Shown: positions 9,033 through 19,667, counted from the stretch's first letter. The stretch: 64,000 bases of DNA from Gammaproteobacteria bacterium (GCA_013372875.1 JABXIW010000056.1:1-64000), one strand, 5' to 3'. The notes: generated by a model not told the origin, from the letters alone. Numbers and translations are program-made.

Positions 9033-10175
9033 ATGATGCATCAGGGGCAGTTCAAAACTAAGCGTCAATTTTTACTAAGTCACGGCGTAAGGCTTAAAAA
9101 ATGGGCATTTTGGGGAGCAATAGTTTATTACTTTGTGTCCACTTTGGCTGATTTTCGCTACCCTGAAACGGTATATCTAAAAACTGTCCCTGTTAGGTTA
9201 ATTTTTGTTTTCATCCCTCTAATTATTTTGACCTACCTTTATCATAAACACGCAGTTCAAAAAGAAACCCTCTTTTTACCTGTCGTGCTCTACGTATTGC
9301 TTGCAGCAGGTATTGTGCACGCCTATGTCTATTATCATGTATCAATGGCGGGTTTCGAGTTTCCTAAAGTCGGCTTTATTATGTTGCTGTTTTATTCGGC
9401 GTTGTTATTAGGTTTACCGAATAGAGTAGGGGGAACAGCCTGTTTTATAATGATTGCGGCAAGTTTGATTTCTTATCACTTAGTTGGCGAAGAGTTAGGG
9501 CATATAGTGCTTATGGCCGTGCTTTATAGTATTTTTACTATTATATGCATGGCTGCCAACCGTGTCTGTGCAGATATTTTACTTGAAAATTATACGCTGA
9601 TGAAAGAAAACTATGAGCAGTCTATAACTGATCATTTAACCAATATTTTCAATAGACGTTACTTTGTTGAACAATCAAGAAAATTTTTCCTGCAAGCAAA
9701 GCGCGAGCAACAGCATATATCATTGATAGTTGTTGATCTCGATAATTTTAAAAAACTTAACGATGCCGCAGGTCATATTTATGGCGATAAAGTTTTAATT
9801 CAAGTGGCCCAAACTTTGCGCGCCTATTGCAAAAGACCACTGGATTTCGTGGCAAGGATGGGAGGCGATGAATTCGTTATATTTTTATATTCAAGCGATA
9901 TGACCCACATCCAGGAACTTTGTGAACAGCTACTAAAATCAGTAAAAACCTTGCGAGTAAATTCGGAACTGGGTTTGGACTATTTAACGCTTTCTATTGG
10001 TGCGGCTCGTTCAGAATCTTTGCAGGTGGATGAAGGAATTGAGGAGTTATTACATTATGCCGATCTTGCCGCTTATGAGTCTAAGAAGTCCGGTAAAGAT
10101 AAGTACAGCATACACCAAGAGTCACCTCGCGAAACAGAAAATCAAGAACGCGATGAAGTTTTAGATATTAACTAA
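9033..10175 (+). CDS. Membrane-bound diguanylate cyclase (GGDEF)
   Basis: A 380-residue inner-membrane protein that makes cyclic di-GMP. About six hydrophobic helices fill residues 25-185. A GGDEF domain follows at about 195-365, with DHLTNIFNRR at its start, the LDNFKKLND metal/substrate region and an intact GGDEF active site (MGGDEFVIF). No EAL domain is present, and I see no clear RxxD inhibitory site before GGDEF. The start is one of two adjacent ATG codons (9033 or 9036). The 3' end overlaps the convergent tamB end by 4 bases. Confidence 0.9.
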   Translation: MMHQGQFKTKRQFLLSHGVRLKKWAFWGAIVYYFVSTLADFRYPETVYLKTVPVRLIFVFIPLIILTYLYHKHAVQKETLFLPVVLYVLLAAGIVHAYVYYHVSMAGFEFPKVGFIMLLFYSALLLGLPNRVGGTACFIMIAASLISYHLVGEELGHIVLMAVLYSIFTIICMAANRVCADILLENYTLMKENYEQSITDHLTNIFNRRYFVEQSRKFFLQAKREQQHISLIVVDLDNFKKLNDAAGHIYGDKVLIQVAQTLRAYCKRPLDFVARMGGDEFVIFLYSSDMTHIQELCEQLLKSVKTLRVNSELGLDYLTLSIGAARSESLQVDEGIEELLHYADLAAYESKKSGKDKYSIHQESPRETENQERDEVLDIN

Positions 10176-13100
10176 TTGGTTTTAATCGTATATATAATAT
10201 CGATAGACTGGCTATCCCCATAGGTTGATTCCAGCTTCAAAGCCTTGGAAATCTTATAGCGAATCAACCAAAATCCTGAGCGATTGAAAATACCATGACT
10301 GTAGCCTAGATAGAGTTGCTCATTAAGATTTTTACCAGCTTCGATAGCCGTATCATCGCTCGAAGATGACTCTTTTAGGGTGAAAACATCTATACCTAAT
10401 GACGATTGGATTTCGGTAAATAAGGGGCTAGACTTTTTCAAACCTAATACCAAAGCCGCTTGCACCATCTGTTCCTTAGTTATTTCGCCTTCTTCAGCTA
10501 ACCCCTTACCGGTGGTTAAATAGCTTAGAATTTCTATATCGCTAAGGCTTGGTGTTGAAAATAAAGAAGATTGCAGATAATTGGGAGTTCCACCAATATT
10601 AATACCTGCGGTAACGTTTTCATCATCAGACAATCTAGTAGCAATCAAATCAATTTGCGGATTTTCAAGCGAACCATCAAAAAGCAAAATACCTTTATCG
10701 AGTTTTAACTTCTGACCATATATGGTATAGCTGCCATCTGTTAGTGTAAGTTGCCCAAACCCTTGTAAGGCATTGCTTTTGTTTAGATTTGATAGCTGAA
10801 GTTTGCCTTGCACATCGCTTTCCAAACCTAATGCTTCAACCTTAAATTTATTTTCAATCCTTGTCTGAACATTAAGGTTCACCTTAAATTGTTCAGACTC
10901 TGTAGGAGCATCTTCAATCACAACATCTTCAGAGCTTATCACTGCGCCCTCAGGTAGCTCCTGTAATCGTAATGAACCTTCATTAATGACTAAGTCACCT
11001 GTTATATTGGCTTGCAGCGGAGTGAGCTCTAAGACAATGTCGGGACTAATAATTAAGTCAAGCTCTTCTGTTTTTATTAATTGAAATCTATCGGCATTGA
11101 GCTTGCCATAATAACGCCATTGATTATTCCGGTAATTAAAAACTTCGAGCCGGCCATTAAAATTAATGGGGACGTCATTTGAAAGCGTTGTCGCTGATAC
11201 TTGATAAAGACTCTCTCCAATATCCTTGATTTTTAGCTGGCTTTGAGTCAATGCTGGGCCAAGCGTTCTAAGCTGGATAGCGCCATCATGATTAAAATTC
11301 AAATCAAGTTTAGGGTTAATCCAAGCTCCAGAGATATTAGCATCCAAAGTCGCAGGCCCTTGGATTTTTTGTATTTCAGAAATTAAATTAGTTAGATAAT
11401 AAGTTCTGGTTAATTCTGCTGTTAGTCGGCCATTCAACTCTAACTGTTTATCGATGTTAAGATCTAACTGTAATCCAGTATCATCTTGTAACTTTAGCAA
11501 CAGATTAAGATGATTATTGGTGTTTTTGCTAGTCGCAGTTAATTCAGCCTGGGTAATGGCTTGTTGGTATAACACCTTGTTTTTATCTAAGACACTGATT
11601 TTTCCATTGAGCAATGTTAGTTTGGAATCTAAATTTGGATCGTAGCTAGATTTATTATCAGCTAGAACCAAGTTTAAATTGCCATTAAGCGAACCTTCAA
11701 GCTGGATGCTTGAGGGTAGTAGGCTTTTAAATAGTTTAAGATCAAAGTCTTCGGCTCTAACTTCCAAAGCAGGGCTATATTGACTATTATCAAAAGTAAA
11801 ACACAAATGACTGCTGGAGTGTGATTCTTGCCAGCAAGCATCTTCAATTCTAACGGTCTTACTAGTATTTAGTTTAAATGCCTTCTGCAGTTGCCAATCA
11901 GTGTTTAGTTGTTTATCGGTAACTTGATGCTGTTCGATGGTTGCTAGCCAAACCTTAGCTGTTTGATTGAAACTACCATTTAGATCTAATTTAGAGCTAA
12001 GTTCTTTACTGTCTAATTCAATTGTGGCGATATGCTTGCTTAAATTGCCTGAGAGTTGAAAGCCAATGTTAGCTAATACGCTTTCACCAGTCGATAATTC
12101 GTCAACTTGACCAATGATTTTGATGTCCTTATAAGGGTTGCCACTAGCAGTAAAATTTAGTTTTTGTACTTTGTGATGTTTGTATTGCAAATTCTTTGCA
12201 TTAAATTGCGAGTCTATTATTGGCGATCCAAACGTCCCTGTTATCGAGGATTTGCCAATAATTGATCCTTTAAGATCAGGTGAAAACTTACTCAAAATAG
12301 GTGCGTTGATATCAAACTTGGCATTGACGCTTTCTTCAGTAATAACGCCATATGCTTGAATGCTGTTCGCGCCAAGGTTAATAATGGCACTTTGAATATC
12401 AACCAGTTTTTCATTAGCGGTTAACTCAAATTTCGAATCGAACTTTTGCTGATTAATGGTGCCGCTAAAGCTAGTATCTTTTATTGTTAAATCAAATTGC
12501 CCATTTAATTGCTTAATACCTAGATTAAAATCACCTTGAATTTCCCCCGCGAGTTGCTTATCCCACTGATGAAGTTCATTAGCCTGTATATTGCCAGTAA
12601 TGGTTGCAGCAAGATATTCCCTCCAACTTAAATCAGCTTGAGTGCTTAGCTTTAACGTTTTGGCATCTATATTAAACTGTTCAAAACTTATTTTATCTAA
12701 ATTACCTTTTCCTTGCGCTGATAACTGCAATCTTTCTTGATTAAAATGGGCTGGGCCTGTAAATATTATTTGATAATCACTTGGCACACCTGAAATTTCA
12801 AGAGAGCCATCCGTGACCTTTATTTTGTTCGAATTTAGCTGCTGTTGGTAATTCAGTTTTTCCAGTAGTAACTCAACTTCAGGTTCTTTCGAGCTCAAAT
12901 TAATATGAGCGCTAACTACACTATCAGCGCTTAAATCATTCTTACCTGTGACTTTAATATTTTTCACTAATTTGATATTAGCCAAGTCGCCAGCAATAGA
13001 GCCGGCACCATTAATACTAGTATCAGCTTGACTTAACTGCCATTGATGTTGGCTTTTAAAATTCAAGGTTTTAGTAAGGTGTAGTTCTATATCTGAATTT

Positions 13101-13633
13101 AAATCTATTGCTTCAGATTTCAGTTTTAATTGCTTAACATCGATTAGATTATCTTCCGCTTTTAACGTTAGGCTCAGTTCATTAATAGTGTAATCTTGTT
13201 CACCATTTGAAATTTTAGTGTTCTCAAAAATAAGATGCTCAACTTGAATTCGAAATGGTAATGAGAGTCCTGCAAATTCAGGCGATTCAGAGGAGGGTGC
13301 TTGCTTCTTAGTAACTAAGAGAGAGTCTACAATGTTTATTTCATCTATCACATAACTCTGACTGAACAAATTATAGCTATTCATTTGCCAATTCAGCTGG
13401 CCAACTTTAACATTGATGCTTGGGTCTGAGTATTGAACGCCTGAAAGTTTTAATTTTGAGCCCAGTGTGCCTTCAACCTTTTCAATTTCAAGCCCTGCAG
13501 TTTGTTTGGTTACAAAAGAGATTGCGTTGCGTGTTCCCCATTCAGTATGCAAAATTACTACAGTGCTTATGACTAGCAGTATTGCGATAAGCAACACACT
13601 TGCAAGAGTACGTTTTAGCCAGCGTTTGATCAT
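10172..13633 (-). CDS. tamB: Translocation and assembly module protein TamB
   Basis: A 1153-residue envelope-spanning protein. An N-terminal transmembrane helix (about residues 9-28) anchors it in the inner membrane. The rest is a long run of short beta-strand repeats as in AsmA-like bridge proteins, ending in the conserved DUF490 domain (GINIGGTP, ILSYLTTGKGL, LGYSHGIF, LIRYKI motifs). With TamA it promotes outer-membrane protein assembly and probably phospholipid transport to the outer membrane. It overlaps tamA by 4 bases (ATGA), so both are made from one mRNA. Length and domain order are as expected. Confidence 0.93.
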   Translation of the reverse strand: MIKRWLKRTLASVLLIAILLVISTVVILHTEWGTRNAISFVTKQTAGLEIEKVEGTLGSKLKLSGVQYSDPSINVKVGQLNWQMNSYNLFSQSYVIDEINIVDSLLVTKKQAPSSESPEFAGLSLPFRIQVEHLIFENTKISNGEQDYTINELSLTLKAEDNLIDVKQLKLKSEAIDLNSDIELHLTKTLNFKSQHQWQLSQADTSINGAGSIAGDLANIKLVKNIKVTGKNDLSADSVVSAHINLSSKEPEVELLLEKLNYQQQLNSNKIKVTDGSLEISGVPSDYQIIFTGPAHFNQERLQLSAQGKGNLDKISFEQFNIDAKTLKLSTQADLSWREYLAATITGNIQANELHQWDKQLAGEIQGDFNLGIKQLNGQFDLTIKDTSFSGTINQQKFDSKFELTANEKLVDIQSAIINLGANSIQAYGVITEESVNAKFDINAPILSKFSPDLKGSIIGKSSITGTFGSPIIDSQFNAKNLQYKHHKVQKLNFTASGNPYKDIKIIGQVDELSTGESVLANIGFQLSGNLSKHIATIELDSKELSSKLDLNGSFNQTAKVWLATIEQHQVTDKQLNTDWQLQKAFKLNTSKTVRIEDACWQESHSSSHLCFTFDNSQYSPALEVRAEDFDLKLFKSLLPSSIQLEGSLNGNLNLVLADNKSSYDPNLDSKLTLLNGKISVLDKNKVLYQQAITQAELTATSKNTNNHLNLLLKLQDDTGLQLDLNIDKQLELNGRLTAELTRTYYLTNLISEIQKIQGPATLDANISGAWINPKLDLNFNHDGAIQLRTLGPALTQSQLKIKDIGESLYQVSATTLSNDVPINFNGRLEVFNYRNNQWRYYGKLNADRFQLIKTEELDLIISPDIVLELTPLQANITGDLVINEGSLRLQELPEGAVISSEDVVIEDAPTESEQFKVNLNVQTRIENKFKVEALGLESDVQGKLQLSNLNKSNALQGFGQLTLTDGSYTIYGQKLKLDKGILLFDGSLENPQIDLIATRLSDDENVTAGINIGGTPNYLQSSLFSTPSLSDIEILSYLTTGKGLAEEGEITKEQMVQAALVLGLKKSSPLFTEIQSSLGIDVFTLKESSSSDDTAIEAGKNLNEQLYLGYSHGIFNRSGFWLIRYKISKALKLESTYGDSQSIDIIYTIKTN

Positions 13634-15351
13634 AAATCCGGCCCTAAACTTAGGTGTAATCGAATTTGATCTTGATCGCTATCAATTGGTGCAGCTAGAT
13701 CTAATCGAATTGGACCTATTGGTGAAATCCAACGTAAACCGATCCCCAAGCTTTTTTGAAAATCAGGAGAATCATTAAAAGCAGAGCCAATATCGCTGAA
13801 AACAGCAAAAGCCCAGCTTTCAGCAAATCGATAATCATATTCGATACTTGCCACAGCTAAATGCTTACCACCTATAAAGTCGCCCGTGTCGTCTTGAGGT
13901 GAAATCGTTCGATAATCAACCCCCCGAACGCTATTATCACCTCCAGCAAAAAAACGATAGTCCAAGGGGAGGTCAGTTAAATCTGAGGTTAAACTGGTAC
14001 CAACTTCTGCGCGGTAAATAAGTCGATGTTTAGGGGCAAATGTACTGATACCTTTATAAGCCGCTGAGACTTGCAAGAAAGTTGCATCTGAAGCAAGCTG
14101 TTCATGTGCACCTTGAATTTCAGTTTGAAAGCGAAAACCTTGGTCAGGTAATACTGGATTATCGGTGCTAATATAATTCCAACTGGTTCCTGGAACGACT
14201 AAAAACGAGCTACCTTCATCAATACCAGTATCAAATTCATCATAAACTAGATCAATAAAGTTTGTAGTTTTCCAGCCGCTTGGCAGGACTCTAGTCTTGC
14301 TAATTCCGAATTTACTACTTTTGCTTTGAGTAATGTCTGTTAACTCTTCTTTGAAACCTAAATCAAGACTATACCAACTGTTTGCAGGGTTGCTTTGACT
14401 AGGGAGTTTTAAACCGGCCGTAAGCTCCTTAACTACATCGGATAAACTGAGTTTTGATGAAAATTGATAGCCTTTATCATTCAGCTGACGATTATTGTAG
14501 TCGAATCTAAATCGAGTTTTAGTGTCCGTTGAGAAACCAACGCCAACTGAGTAATCGATTCTGTTCTGTTTGGTTAATATGATTTTAACTGGCACCTTGC
14601 CATTCTTGGCACTATCCCGCTGTAAACTAACGCTCGCGCTTGCAAAGTAATTACTATCTAAAATTTTATTACGAGCTTTAAATAAGTCACTGTTTGTGAA
14701 CCATTGTTCTGCTTTAAGAGGAACCAAGGCTTCAACAAAGCTTTGATCTAAAAACTGAGGTTCTTGAACAACTTCGACTTCACCTAGTCTGTAGCGTTGT
14801 CCAGTATTGATATGTAAATTGATTTTTGCACTGTGATCTTGTCTTGAAATTAAAATTTCAGCTTTGGAAAACTCAAAGTCTAAATAAGCATGTTCTATAG
14901 CTATCGACTCTAGTCTACGTTTAAGTTGGCTGTAATGCTTATCAACTAAAATATCGCCAACTTTTAAGGGGAACCTTTCTATCGCTGCTACAAAGTTTTT
15001 GTCCGATTTCCCTGAGCCGTTCAACGATATATCAACGAGCTCGACTTTAATGGCCTGATTAAGTTTTATATTAGCATCCAATTGCAAGCAAGTCTGATTG
15101 CTGTCTTTTACTTCTAAGGTTAGGCTTGGCGAATAAAACCCGAAAGGTTGGGTTGCTTTGGTAATTGTTTTCTCTAAATCAAGTCGGTATTTCTCTAAGT
15201 TATTCGCCGGCTCTAAACAGTCGCTAGCCTGGCTAGCAACAAGCAGCTTGATGTTATCCAATACCTCACCACTGATACCTCGAATTGTTAAATTGCTGGC
15301 TTGCAGCGGTAGTGCCAACATGCAGAGAATTAGTACAAGGCAAGCCTTCAT
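13630..15351 (-). CDS. tamA: Translocation and assembly module protein TamA (Omp85 family)
   Basis: An outer-membrane Omp85 barrel with three POTRA domains in the N-terminal third and a surface-antigen barrel with FFAGGDNSVRGVDYR and a C-terminal strand ending in LHLSLGPDL. I place the start at ATG 15349-15351 because translation from there begins MKACLVLILCMLALPLQA, a clean signal peptide. The frame stays open upstream to a TTG at 15438, but that would add 29 residues before the signal peptide. The protein is then 573 residues, normal for TamA. It is the first gene of the tamA-tamB operon, divergent from the mscS gene. Confidence 0.93.
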   Translation of the reverse strand: MKACLVLILCMLALPLQASNLTIRGISGEVLDNIKLLVASQASDCLEPANNLEKYRLDLEKTITKATQPFGFYSPSLTLEVKDSNQTCLQLDANIKLNQAIKVELVDISLNGSGKSDKNFVAAIERFPLKVGDILVDKHYSQLKRRLESIAIEHAYLDFEFSKAEILISRQDHSAKINLHINTGQRYRLGEVEVVQEPQFLDQSFVEALVPLKAEQWFTNSDLFKARNKILDSNYFASASVSLQRDSAKNGKVPVKIILTKQNRIDYSVGVGFSTDTKTRFRFDYNNRQLNDKGYQFSSKLSLSDVVKELTAGLKLPSQSNPANSWYSLDLGFKEELTDITQSKSSKFGISKTRVLPSGWKTTNFIDLVYDEFDTGIDEGSSFLVVPGTSWNYISTDNPVLPDQGFRFQTEIQGAHEQLASDATFLQVSAAYKGISTFAPKHRLIYRAEVGTSLTSDLTDLPLDYRFFAGGDNSVRGVDYRTISPQDDTGDFIGGKHLAVASIEYDYRFAESWAFAVFSDIGSAFNDSPDFQKSLGIGLRWISPIGPIRLDLAAPIDSDQDQIRLHLSLGPDL

Positions 15352-15509
15352 ATTTCTGAATGATGATAAGATGGAGTAACAAAATGTGCGCAAGCAAAAT
15401 CCAATTAGCTTAAAAATTTTTCCAAACACAAGTAGCAATGATTGCTAGACAAACGGCTAAGCTAATTTTATCCTTTATGACAAGCCATGACTATAAAAAT
15501 CACTAAATC

Positions 15510-16373
15510 ATGTTTGAGTTTTTGAAGCAGCCCGCTATTTCCATTTCTGATAACAGCTATATCAGCTGGTGGCAAATAATATTAGCCATTGGTCTTGTGG
15601 TATTGGCTTGGTTTCTAAGCTACAGCATCGCCAAATTTACTGGCAAGAAACTTTCAAATGCCTCAAGAATTGACAAAACTACTGTGGCCATCATCCAAAA
15701 GATTATTTTCTTTGCGACCTTAATTCTGGTTTTTTTATTAATTTTGTCATTTCTGGATATTCCTCTTACCGCATTCGCCTTTATTTCAGGTGGCGTTGCA
15801 ATAGGACTAGGGTTTGGAGCGAAAAATATCATCGAAAACTTTTTAAGTGGCTGGATTTTAATGTCAGAAAGACCAATACGGATTGGCGATTATATTGAGC
15901 TCGACTCAAGCTATGGTACTGTTATTTCTATTGGTAACCGTTCGACAATCGTTAAACGCATCGATGGTGTGCACATTACTATTCCAAATAGCCAAATTTT
16001 AGAGTCGAAGATCGTAAATTGGTCGTTAATTGACCCATTCGTCAGAACCACGGTGCGAGTTGGTGTTAGCTACGGCTCTGACGTCAAGTTAGTAGACAAA
16101 CTGCTTTTAGAAATTTGTCAGGAGCATCCTGACCTTTTACAAGATCCTGTGCCTAGGATCGTGTTCGAAGATTTTGGTGATAACGCCCTTATTTTTGATG
16201 TTTTCTTCTGGGTGAGTTTAAAGCAGGGGAGAGAGCTTAGGTTAATTCGAAGTGAGCTGCGACATGCCATCAATCAAAAGTTTAATGAGCACGGAGTGGT
16301 TATTGCATTTCCTCAGCGTGACGTGCATTTGCACCTCGATAAAGGTGGGCCTTTATTTGGAGACCAACAATGA
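15510..16373 (+). CDS. Small-conductance mechanosensitive channel, MscS family
   Basis: A 287-residue channel of the small MscS type. Two transmembrane helices lie at about residues 23-41 and 60-82. The pore helix region SGGVAIGLGFGAKNI follows, then the MscS beta domain (FLSGW, RPIRIGDYIEL, IPNSQIL) and a C-terminal alpha/beta domain. It opens under membrane tension to release solutes on osmotic downshift. The 3' end overlaps the ZntB-like gene by 4 bases, so the two are co-translated and may both serve ion homeostasis. Confidence 0.93.
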   Translation: MFEFLKQPAISISDNSYISWWQIILAIGLVVLAWFLSYSIAKFTGKKLSNASRIDKTTVAIIQKIIFFATLILVFLLILSFLDIPLTAFAFISGGVAIGLGFGAKNIIENFLSGWILMSERPIRIGDYIELDSSYGTVISIGNRSTIVKRIDGVHITIPNSQILESKIVNWSLIDPFVRTTVRVGVSYGSDVKLVDKLLLEICQEHPDLLQDPVPRIVFEDFGDNALIFDVFFWVSLKQGRELRLIRSELRHAINQKFNEHGVVIAFPQRDVHLHLDKGGPLFGDQQ

Positions 16374-17314
16374 ACCAAAACTTTTCGCAGCTTTTGCTTG
16401 ATGGTGAAGGTGGCATAGCAAAAGATGGCTCTGGAACGGATCCTAGCTGGACCCATTTAAACTTTGAATCGAGTCAGGGTATCGAATGGATTAAGAAACA
16501 AGCCAATATTTCCGACCATAGCATGGAGCTATTGTTATCAGGCGATACTCGTCCTCGTTGTTTAATTGATGATGATGGCTCAATAAATTTGTGTCTCAGA
16601 GGAATTAATTTAAATCCCAATTCATCACCAGAAGACATGATCTCGCTGCGTTTATGGCTAAAAGGCAATACATTTATTAGTTGTAATCGAAGAGAAAGTC
16701 AGTCGATTAATCGGCTTTATGACAAGCTGAACAAAAGGCAAGGACCAAAAACTGCAGATGAGCTTTTACTTGGCCTAATTGAAGAGTTAGCGAGTATTAG
16801 TGAAAGTTTTATGGAAACTCTAGAGTCAGAATTGGATCTACAAGAAGATCAAATTGCAATGGCTAAGTTTGAAGTGTTTAACCCTAAAATGAGCCGACTA
16901 AGAAGGCAGATAGCAACCATAAAGCGTTTCTTAACTCCGCAGAAAGAAGCGCTAGAGCGTCTTTATCGCACTAAAAATAGTAGCTTCAGTGAACATTTTT
17001 ACGAATCTTTGTACGTTCAACTGGATAAGTTTATTTTAATGCTTGAGAACATGGACCTGCTAAGAGAGCGGATCATAGTGCTGCAAGAGCAGTTTATGGG
17101 ATACATTAGCCATGAGCAAAATAGCCGTTTATATTTGTTGGCTATTATCTCGGCAATTTTCTTACCACTTACTTTTTTATCGGGTTTGTTAGGCATGAAT
17201 GTGGGCGGCTTGCCAGGCTTGGAGAATACTAATGCCTTTTGGATTGTCAGTGGGTTTTGTTTAGTGGTCGCTGTCGGCTTACTGATATGGTTTAAAAGGA
17301 AAAAGTGGTTCTAA
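16370..17314 (+). CDS. zntB: ZntB-like zinc transporter, CorA family
   Basis: A 314-residue CorA-superfamily protein. A cytoplasmic N-terminal domain and a long alpha-helical stalk (about residues 135-240) are followed by two transmembrane helices near the C-terminus. The loop between them contains the GMN signature, in LLGMNVGGLPG, which is the ZntB version rather than the Mg-CorA form. ZntB moves zinc, probably by proton-coupled import. The gene overlaps mscS upstream, and its stop lies two bases from the stop of the convergent photolyase gene. Confidence 0.88.
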   Translation: MNQNFSQLLLDGEGGIAKDGSGTDPSWTHLNFESSQGIEWIKKQANISDHSMELLLSGDTRPRCLIDDDGSINLCLRGINLNPNSSPEDMISLRLWLKGNTFISCNRRESQSINRLYDKLNKRQGPKTADELLLGLIEELASISESFMETLESELDLQEDQIAMAKFEVFNPKMSRLRRQIATIKRFLTPQKEALERLYRTKNSSFSEHFYESLYVQLDKFILMLENMDLLRERIIVLQEQFMGYISHEQNSRLYLLAIISAIFLPLTFLSGLLGMNVGGLPGLENTNAFWIVSGFCLVVAVGLLIWFKRKKWF

Positions 17315-17316
17315 CA

Positions 17317-18696
17317 CTAAGCTAGTAAACTAATAGCTCTTTTTCGCGCTTCTTTGTAATTAATAATTGGCATTGGATAATTGCAAGCCTTTCTCTGCTC
17401 AGCTGATGGCTCATGGATGCTTTTGCTGTCCAACTCAGTTAACTCGGGAACAAGTTTTTTAATAAATGCACCATGTGGATCAAATCGTTTTGATTGAGCT
17501 GTTGGGTTCATAATTCGAAAGTAGGGCGCGCTATCAGCTCCAGTTGAGGAGCACCATTGCCAACCACCATTATTTGAAGCAAAATCACCATCGATCAGCG
17601 TTTGCATGAAATACTTTTCCCCCCAGCGCCAATCAACCAAACATAATTTGTTGAGAAACATGGCTGCATTCATGCGCAAACGATTGTGCATCCAGCCCGT
17701 TTGATTAAGCTGACGCATTGCTGCATCTATGATGGGGAAACCAGTTTGACCCTTGCACCAAGCAGAAAAAAGTTCAAAGTTATTTTCCCAAGGTTCAGAT
17801 GCATTCTCTTTATAAGGCAGATGTTTAACTATCTCTGGATTATCAATCACGATTTGTCGATAAAAATCTCGCCAAATTAGCTCTGATAACCATGTGTCTT
17901 TATAAAAGCTTAGCTCATCGCCATTGTAAAAATCGTATAATCGCTCAGTACATTGCTGCGCAGAAATTGTGCCCACGGTTAAGTGAGGTGACACTAAACT
18001 AGTACCCACAATAGAGGGGATATCTCTATCTTGGGAGTAATCAGTAACCGTTGAAATAAACTTTTCTAAGCGGCGACGGGCTGCTTGACTACCTGCTTGC
18101 CAAATATCACGACGATAATCTTGAGCAAAATCACTTTCAAACACGTCACAAGTAGTGACATCAGAATCTTGTTTAGAAGGAGCTGGCCATGAAACGGGCT
18201 TTTTCTGCTTGTGTTGCTCGATCCAAGCCTTTTTATAAGGTGTAAATACGCGATAAGGCTCGCCACCAGCTTTGCGAACGCTACTGGGAGGTAAAATCAG
18301 ATCGCAATCATAAGATTTGATTTCAATACCCTTGTCGCTTACTAACTTTTCGAGAGCAAAGTCACGCGCCACTTCATCAACTAGGTATTCTTTATTAAAG
18401 CTAATCGAGCTTACTTGGTATTTTTCAGAAAGGCTTAATAACTTCTGAGGAATTTCTGAATAATCTGAAACGGTAATAATATGTAGCGGAATATTAAGTG
18501 ATCGCAAATCTTCTTTGAGTGCTAGTAATGAATCATAAGTAAAGCCAATTTTACTTGCAGAATCATTATGGGTAATTCGTTGCTCAGTGGCTTCGACGTA
18601 AACCCCAATTACCACACTATCCAATGAAGCCTGATATAGCGCCGCGTTATCAGTTACTCTCAAATCATTTCTGAACCAAACCAAGGATTTTTTCAA
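17317..18696 (-). CDS. phrB: Deoxyribodipyrimidine photolyase (class I)
   Basis: A 459-residue FAD enzyme that uses light to split cyclobutane pyrimidine dimers. The N-terminal antenna-binding Rossmann domain begins VWFRNDLRVTDNAAL. The C-terminal FAD domain has GQTGFPIIDAAMRQL, WMHNRLRMNAAMFL and DGDFASNNGGWQW, all standard class I photolyase blocks that include the flavin-binding Asn and electron-transfer Trp positions. It is co-directional with, and 14 bases downstream of, a DUF523/DUF1722 gene, a pairing common in bacteria that carry photolyase. Confidence 0.95.
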   Translation of the reverse strand: MKKSLVWFRNDLRVTDNAALYQASLDSVVIGVYVEATEQRITHNDSASKIGFTYDSLLALKEDLRSLNIPLHIITVSDYSEIPQKLLSLSEKYQVSSISFNKEYLVDEVARDFALEKLVSDKGIEIKSYDCDLILPPSSVRKAGGEPYRVFTPYKKAWIEQHKQKKPVSWPAPSKQDSDVTTCDVFESDFAQDYRRDIWQAGSQAARRRLEKFISTVTDYSQDRDIPSIVGTSLVSPHLTVGTISAQQCTERLYDFYNGDELSFYKDTWLSELIWRDFYRQIVIDNPEIVKHLPYKENASEPWENNFELFSAWCKGQTGFPIIDAAMRQLNQTGWMHNRLRMNAAMFLNKLCLVDWRWGEKYFMQTLIDGDFASNNGGWQWCSSTGADSAPYFRIMNPTAQSKRFDPHGAFIKKLVPELTELDSKSIHEPSAEQRKACNYPMPIINYKEARKRAISLLA

Positions 18697-18710
18697 AGAA
18701 ATGCTGCCTA

Positions 18711-19667
18711 TTAAATGTAATTACGCAAACCAAGCTCGATAGGGTGTGGATCTAAGTAGGCCTGATTATTAATATAATCACTACCAAATTGTTTTATATA
18801 GTGATTGATTAAAGTGATTGGCACCATCAAAGTCACGATACCTTTGCGATATTGTTCGATAACCTTTACCAATTCCTGTTTAGCCTCACTAGTAATATCT
18901 CGCTTCAAATAGCCAAAAATATGGTAAAGCACATTGGTATGAGACTTACTGCTGGCTACTTTTTTTAAAGTACCCATTAGCAGCTGCTCATATTCGGTAA
19001 TTACTTTATCTGTTTCTTTTTTAGCATTGTTCGCCACTAAGCGACCAAGTTCCTTATAAGCGCTATAACTGTGCGCCATAATCAAATACTTATAACGGCT
19101 ATGGAAAGCCACCAAATTTTTATGCTCTGGCTGCTTTAGCACAGTATTTTGCCATTCATAGTATGCAAAAACGCGGTTGATAAAGTTTTCACGCAACTTG
19201 GGATCAGATAACCGACCTTCTTCCTCAACTGGCAATTCGGGTCTTAACTGCATAATCTTGCCAATAAATGCACCTTGAGATGATTGGTTAGTGGGGTTGC
19301 CATTTTCATGGTACACCTTGACTCGCTCCATACCGCAACTTGGAGAGTTTCGGATCACAATATAACCATAAATATCTTCTAAAGATGACAAACTAGATTG
19401 CGCATAATCAACCAGCGCAGTCGTAACATCTTGTGAATGGTCTTCAACCATCTTCACCCGAATATCACCAGCAACATCTACCAAGTGTATTGGTGGGCGA
19501 GGGCTGGGCATTCCAATACCCATTTCGGGGCAAATGGGCTTGTACTCAAACCAGTCGTTCAATACATCCAAACAATACTTTGAACGCTTATGGCCGCCAT
19601 CATAGCGAACTTTGTTACCCATTAAGCAAGAGCTAATAGCTATCTTTATTTTCTTCATAGGTGCCAT
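18711..19667 (-). CDS. DUF523 and DUF1722 domain protein (YbgA-like)
   Basis: A 318-residue fusion. Residues about 5-150 are a DUF523 domain with IAISSCLMG, VRYDGGHKRS and the NSPSCG motif, whose Cys residues suggest a metal or Fe-S site. Residues about 180-310 are a DUF1722 (YbgA) domain with FHSRYKYLIMAHS and LGRLVAN. Exact function is unknown. The domain pair recurs next to photolyase genes and has been linked by association to DNA repair or tRNA modification. The start could also be the Met three codons later (19658), which gives the usual MKKIKIAISSC opening. Confidence 0.88.
   Translation of the reverse strand: MAPMKKIKIAISSCLMGNKVRYDGGHKRSKYCLDVLNDWFEYKPICPEMGIGMPSPRPPIHLVDVAGDIRVKMVEDHSQDVTTALVDYAQSSLSSLEDIYGYIVIRNSPSCGMERVKVYHENGNPTNQSSQGAFIGKIMQLRPELPVEEEGRLSDPKLRENFINRVFAYYEWQNTVLKQPEHKNLVAFHSRYKYLIMAHSYSAYKELGRLVANNAKKETDKVITEYEQLLMGTLKKVASSKSHTNVLYHIFGYLKRDITSEAKQELVKVIEQYRKGIVTLMVPITLINHYIKQFGSDYINNQAYLDPHPIELGLRNYI

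Noticed and set aside
15352..15438. N-terminal extension of TamA from TTG 15438
   Set aside because: It would place 29 residues before a clean signal peptide and has no ribosome site.
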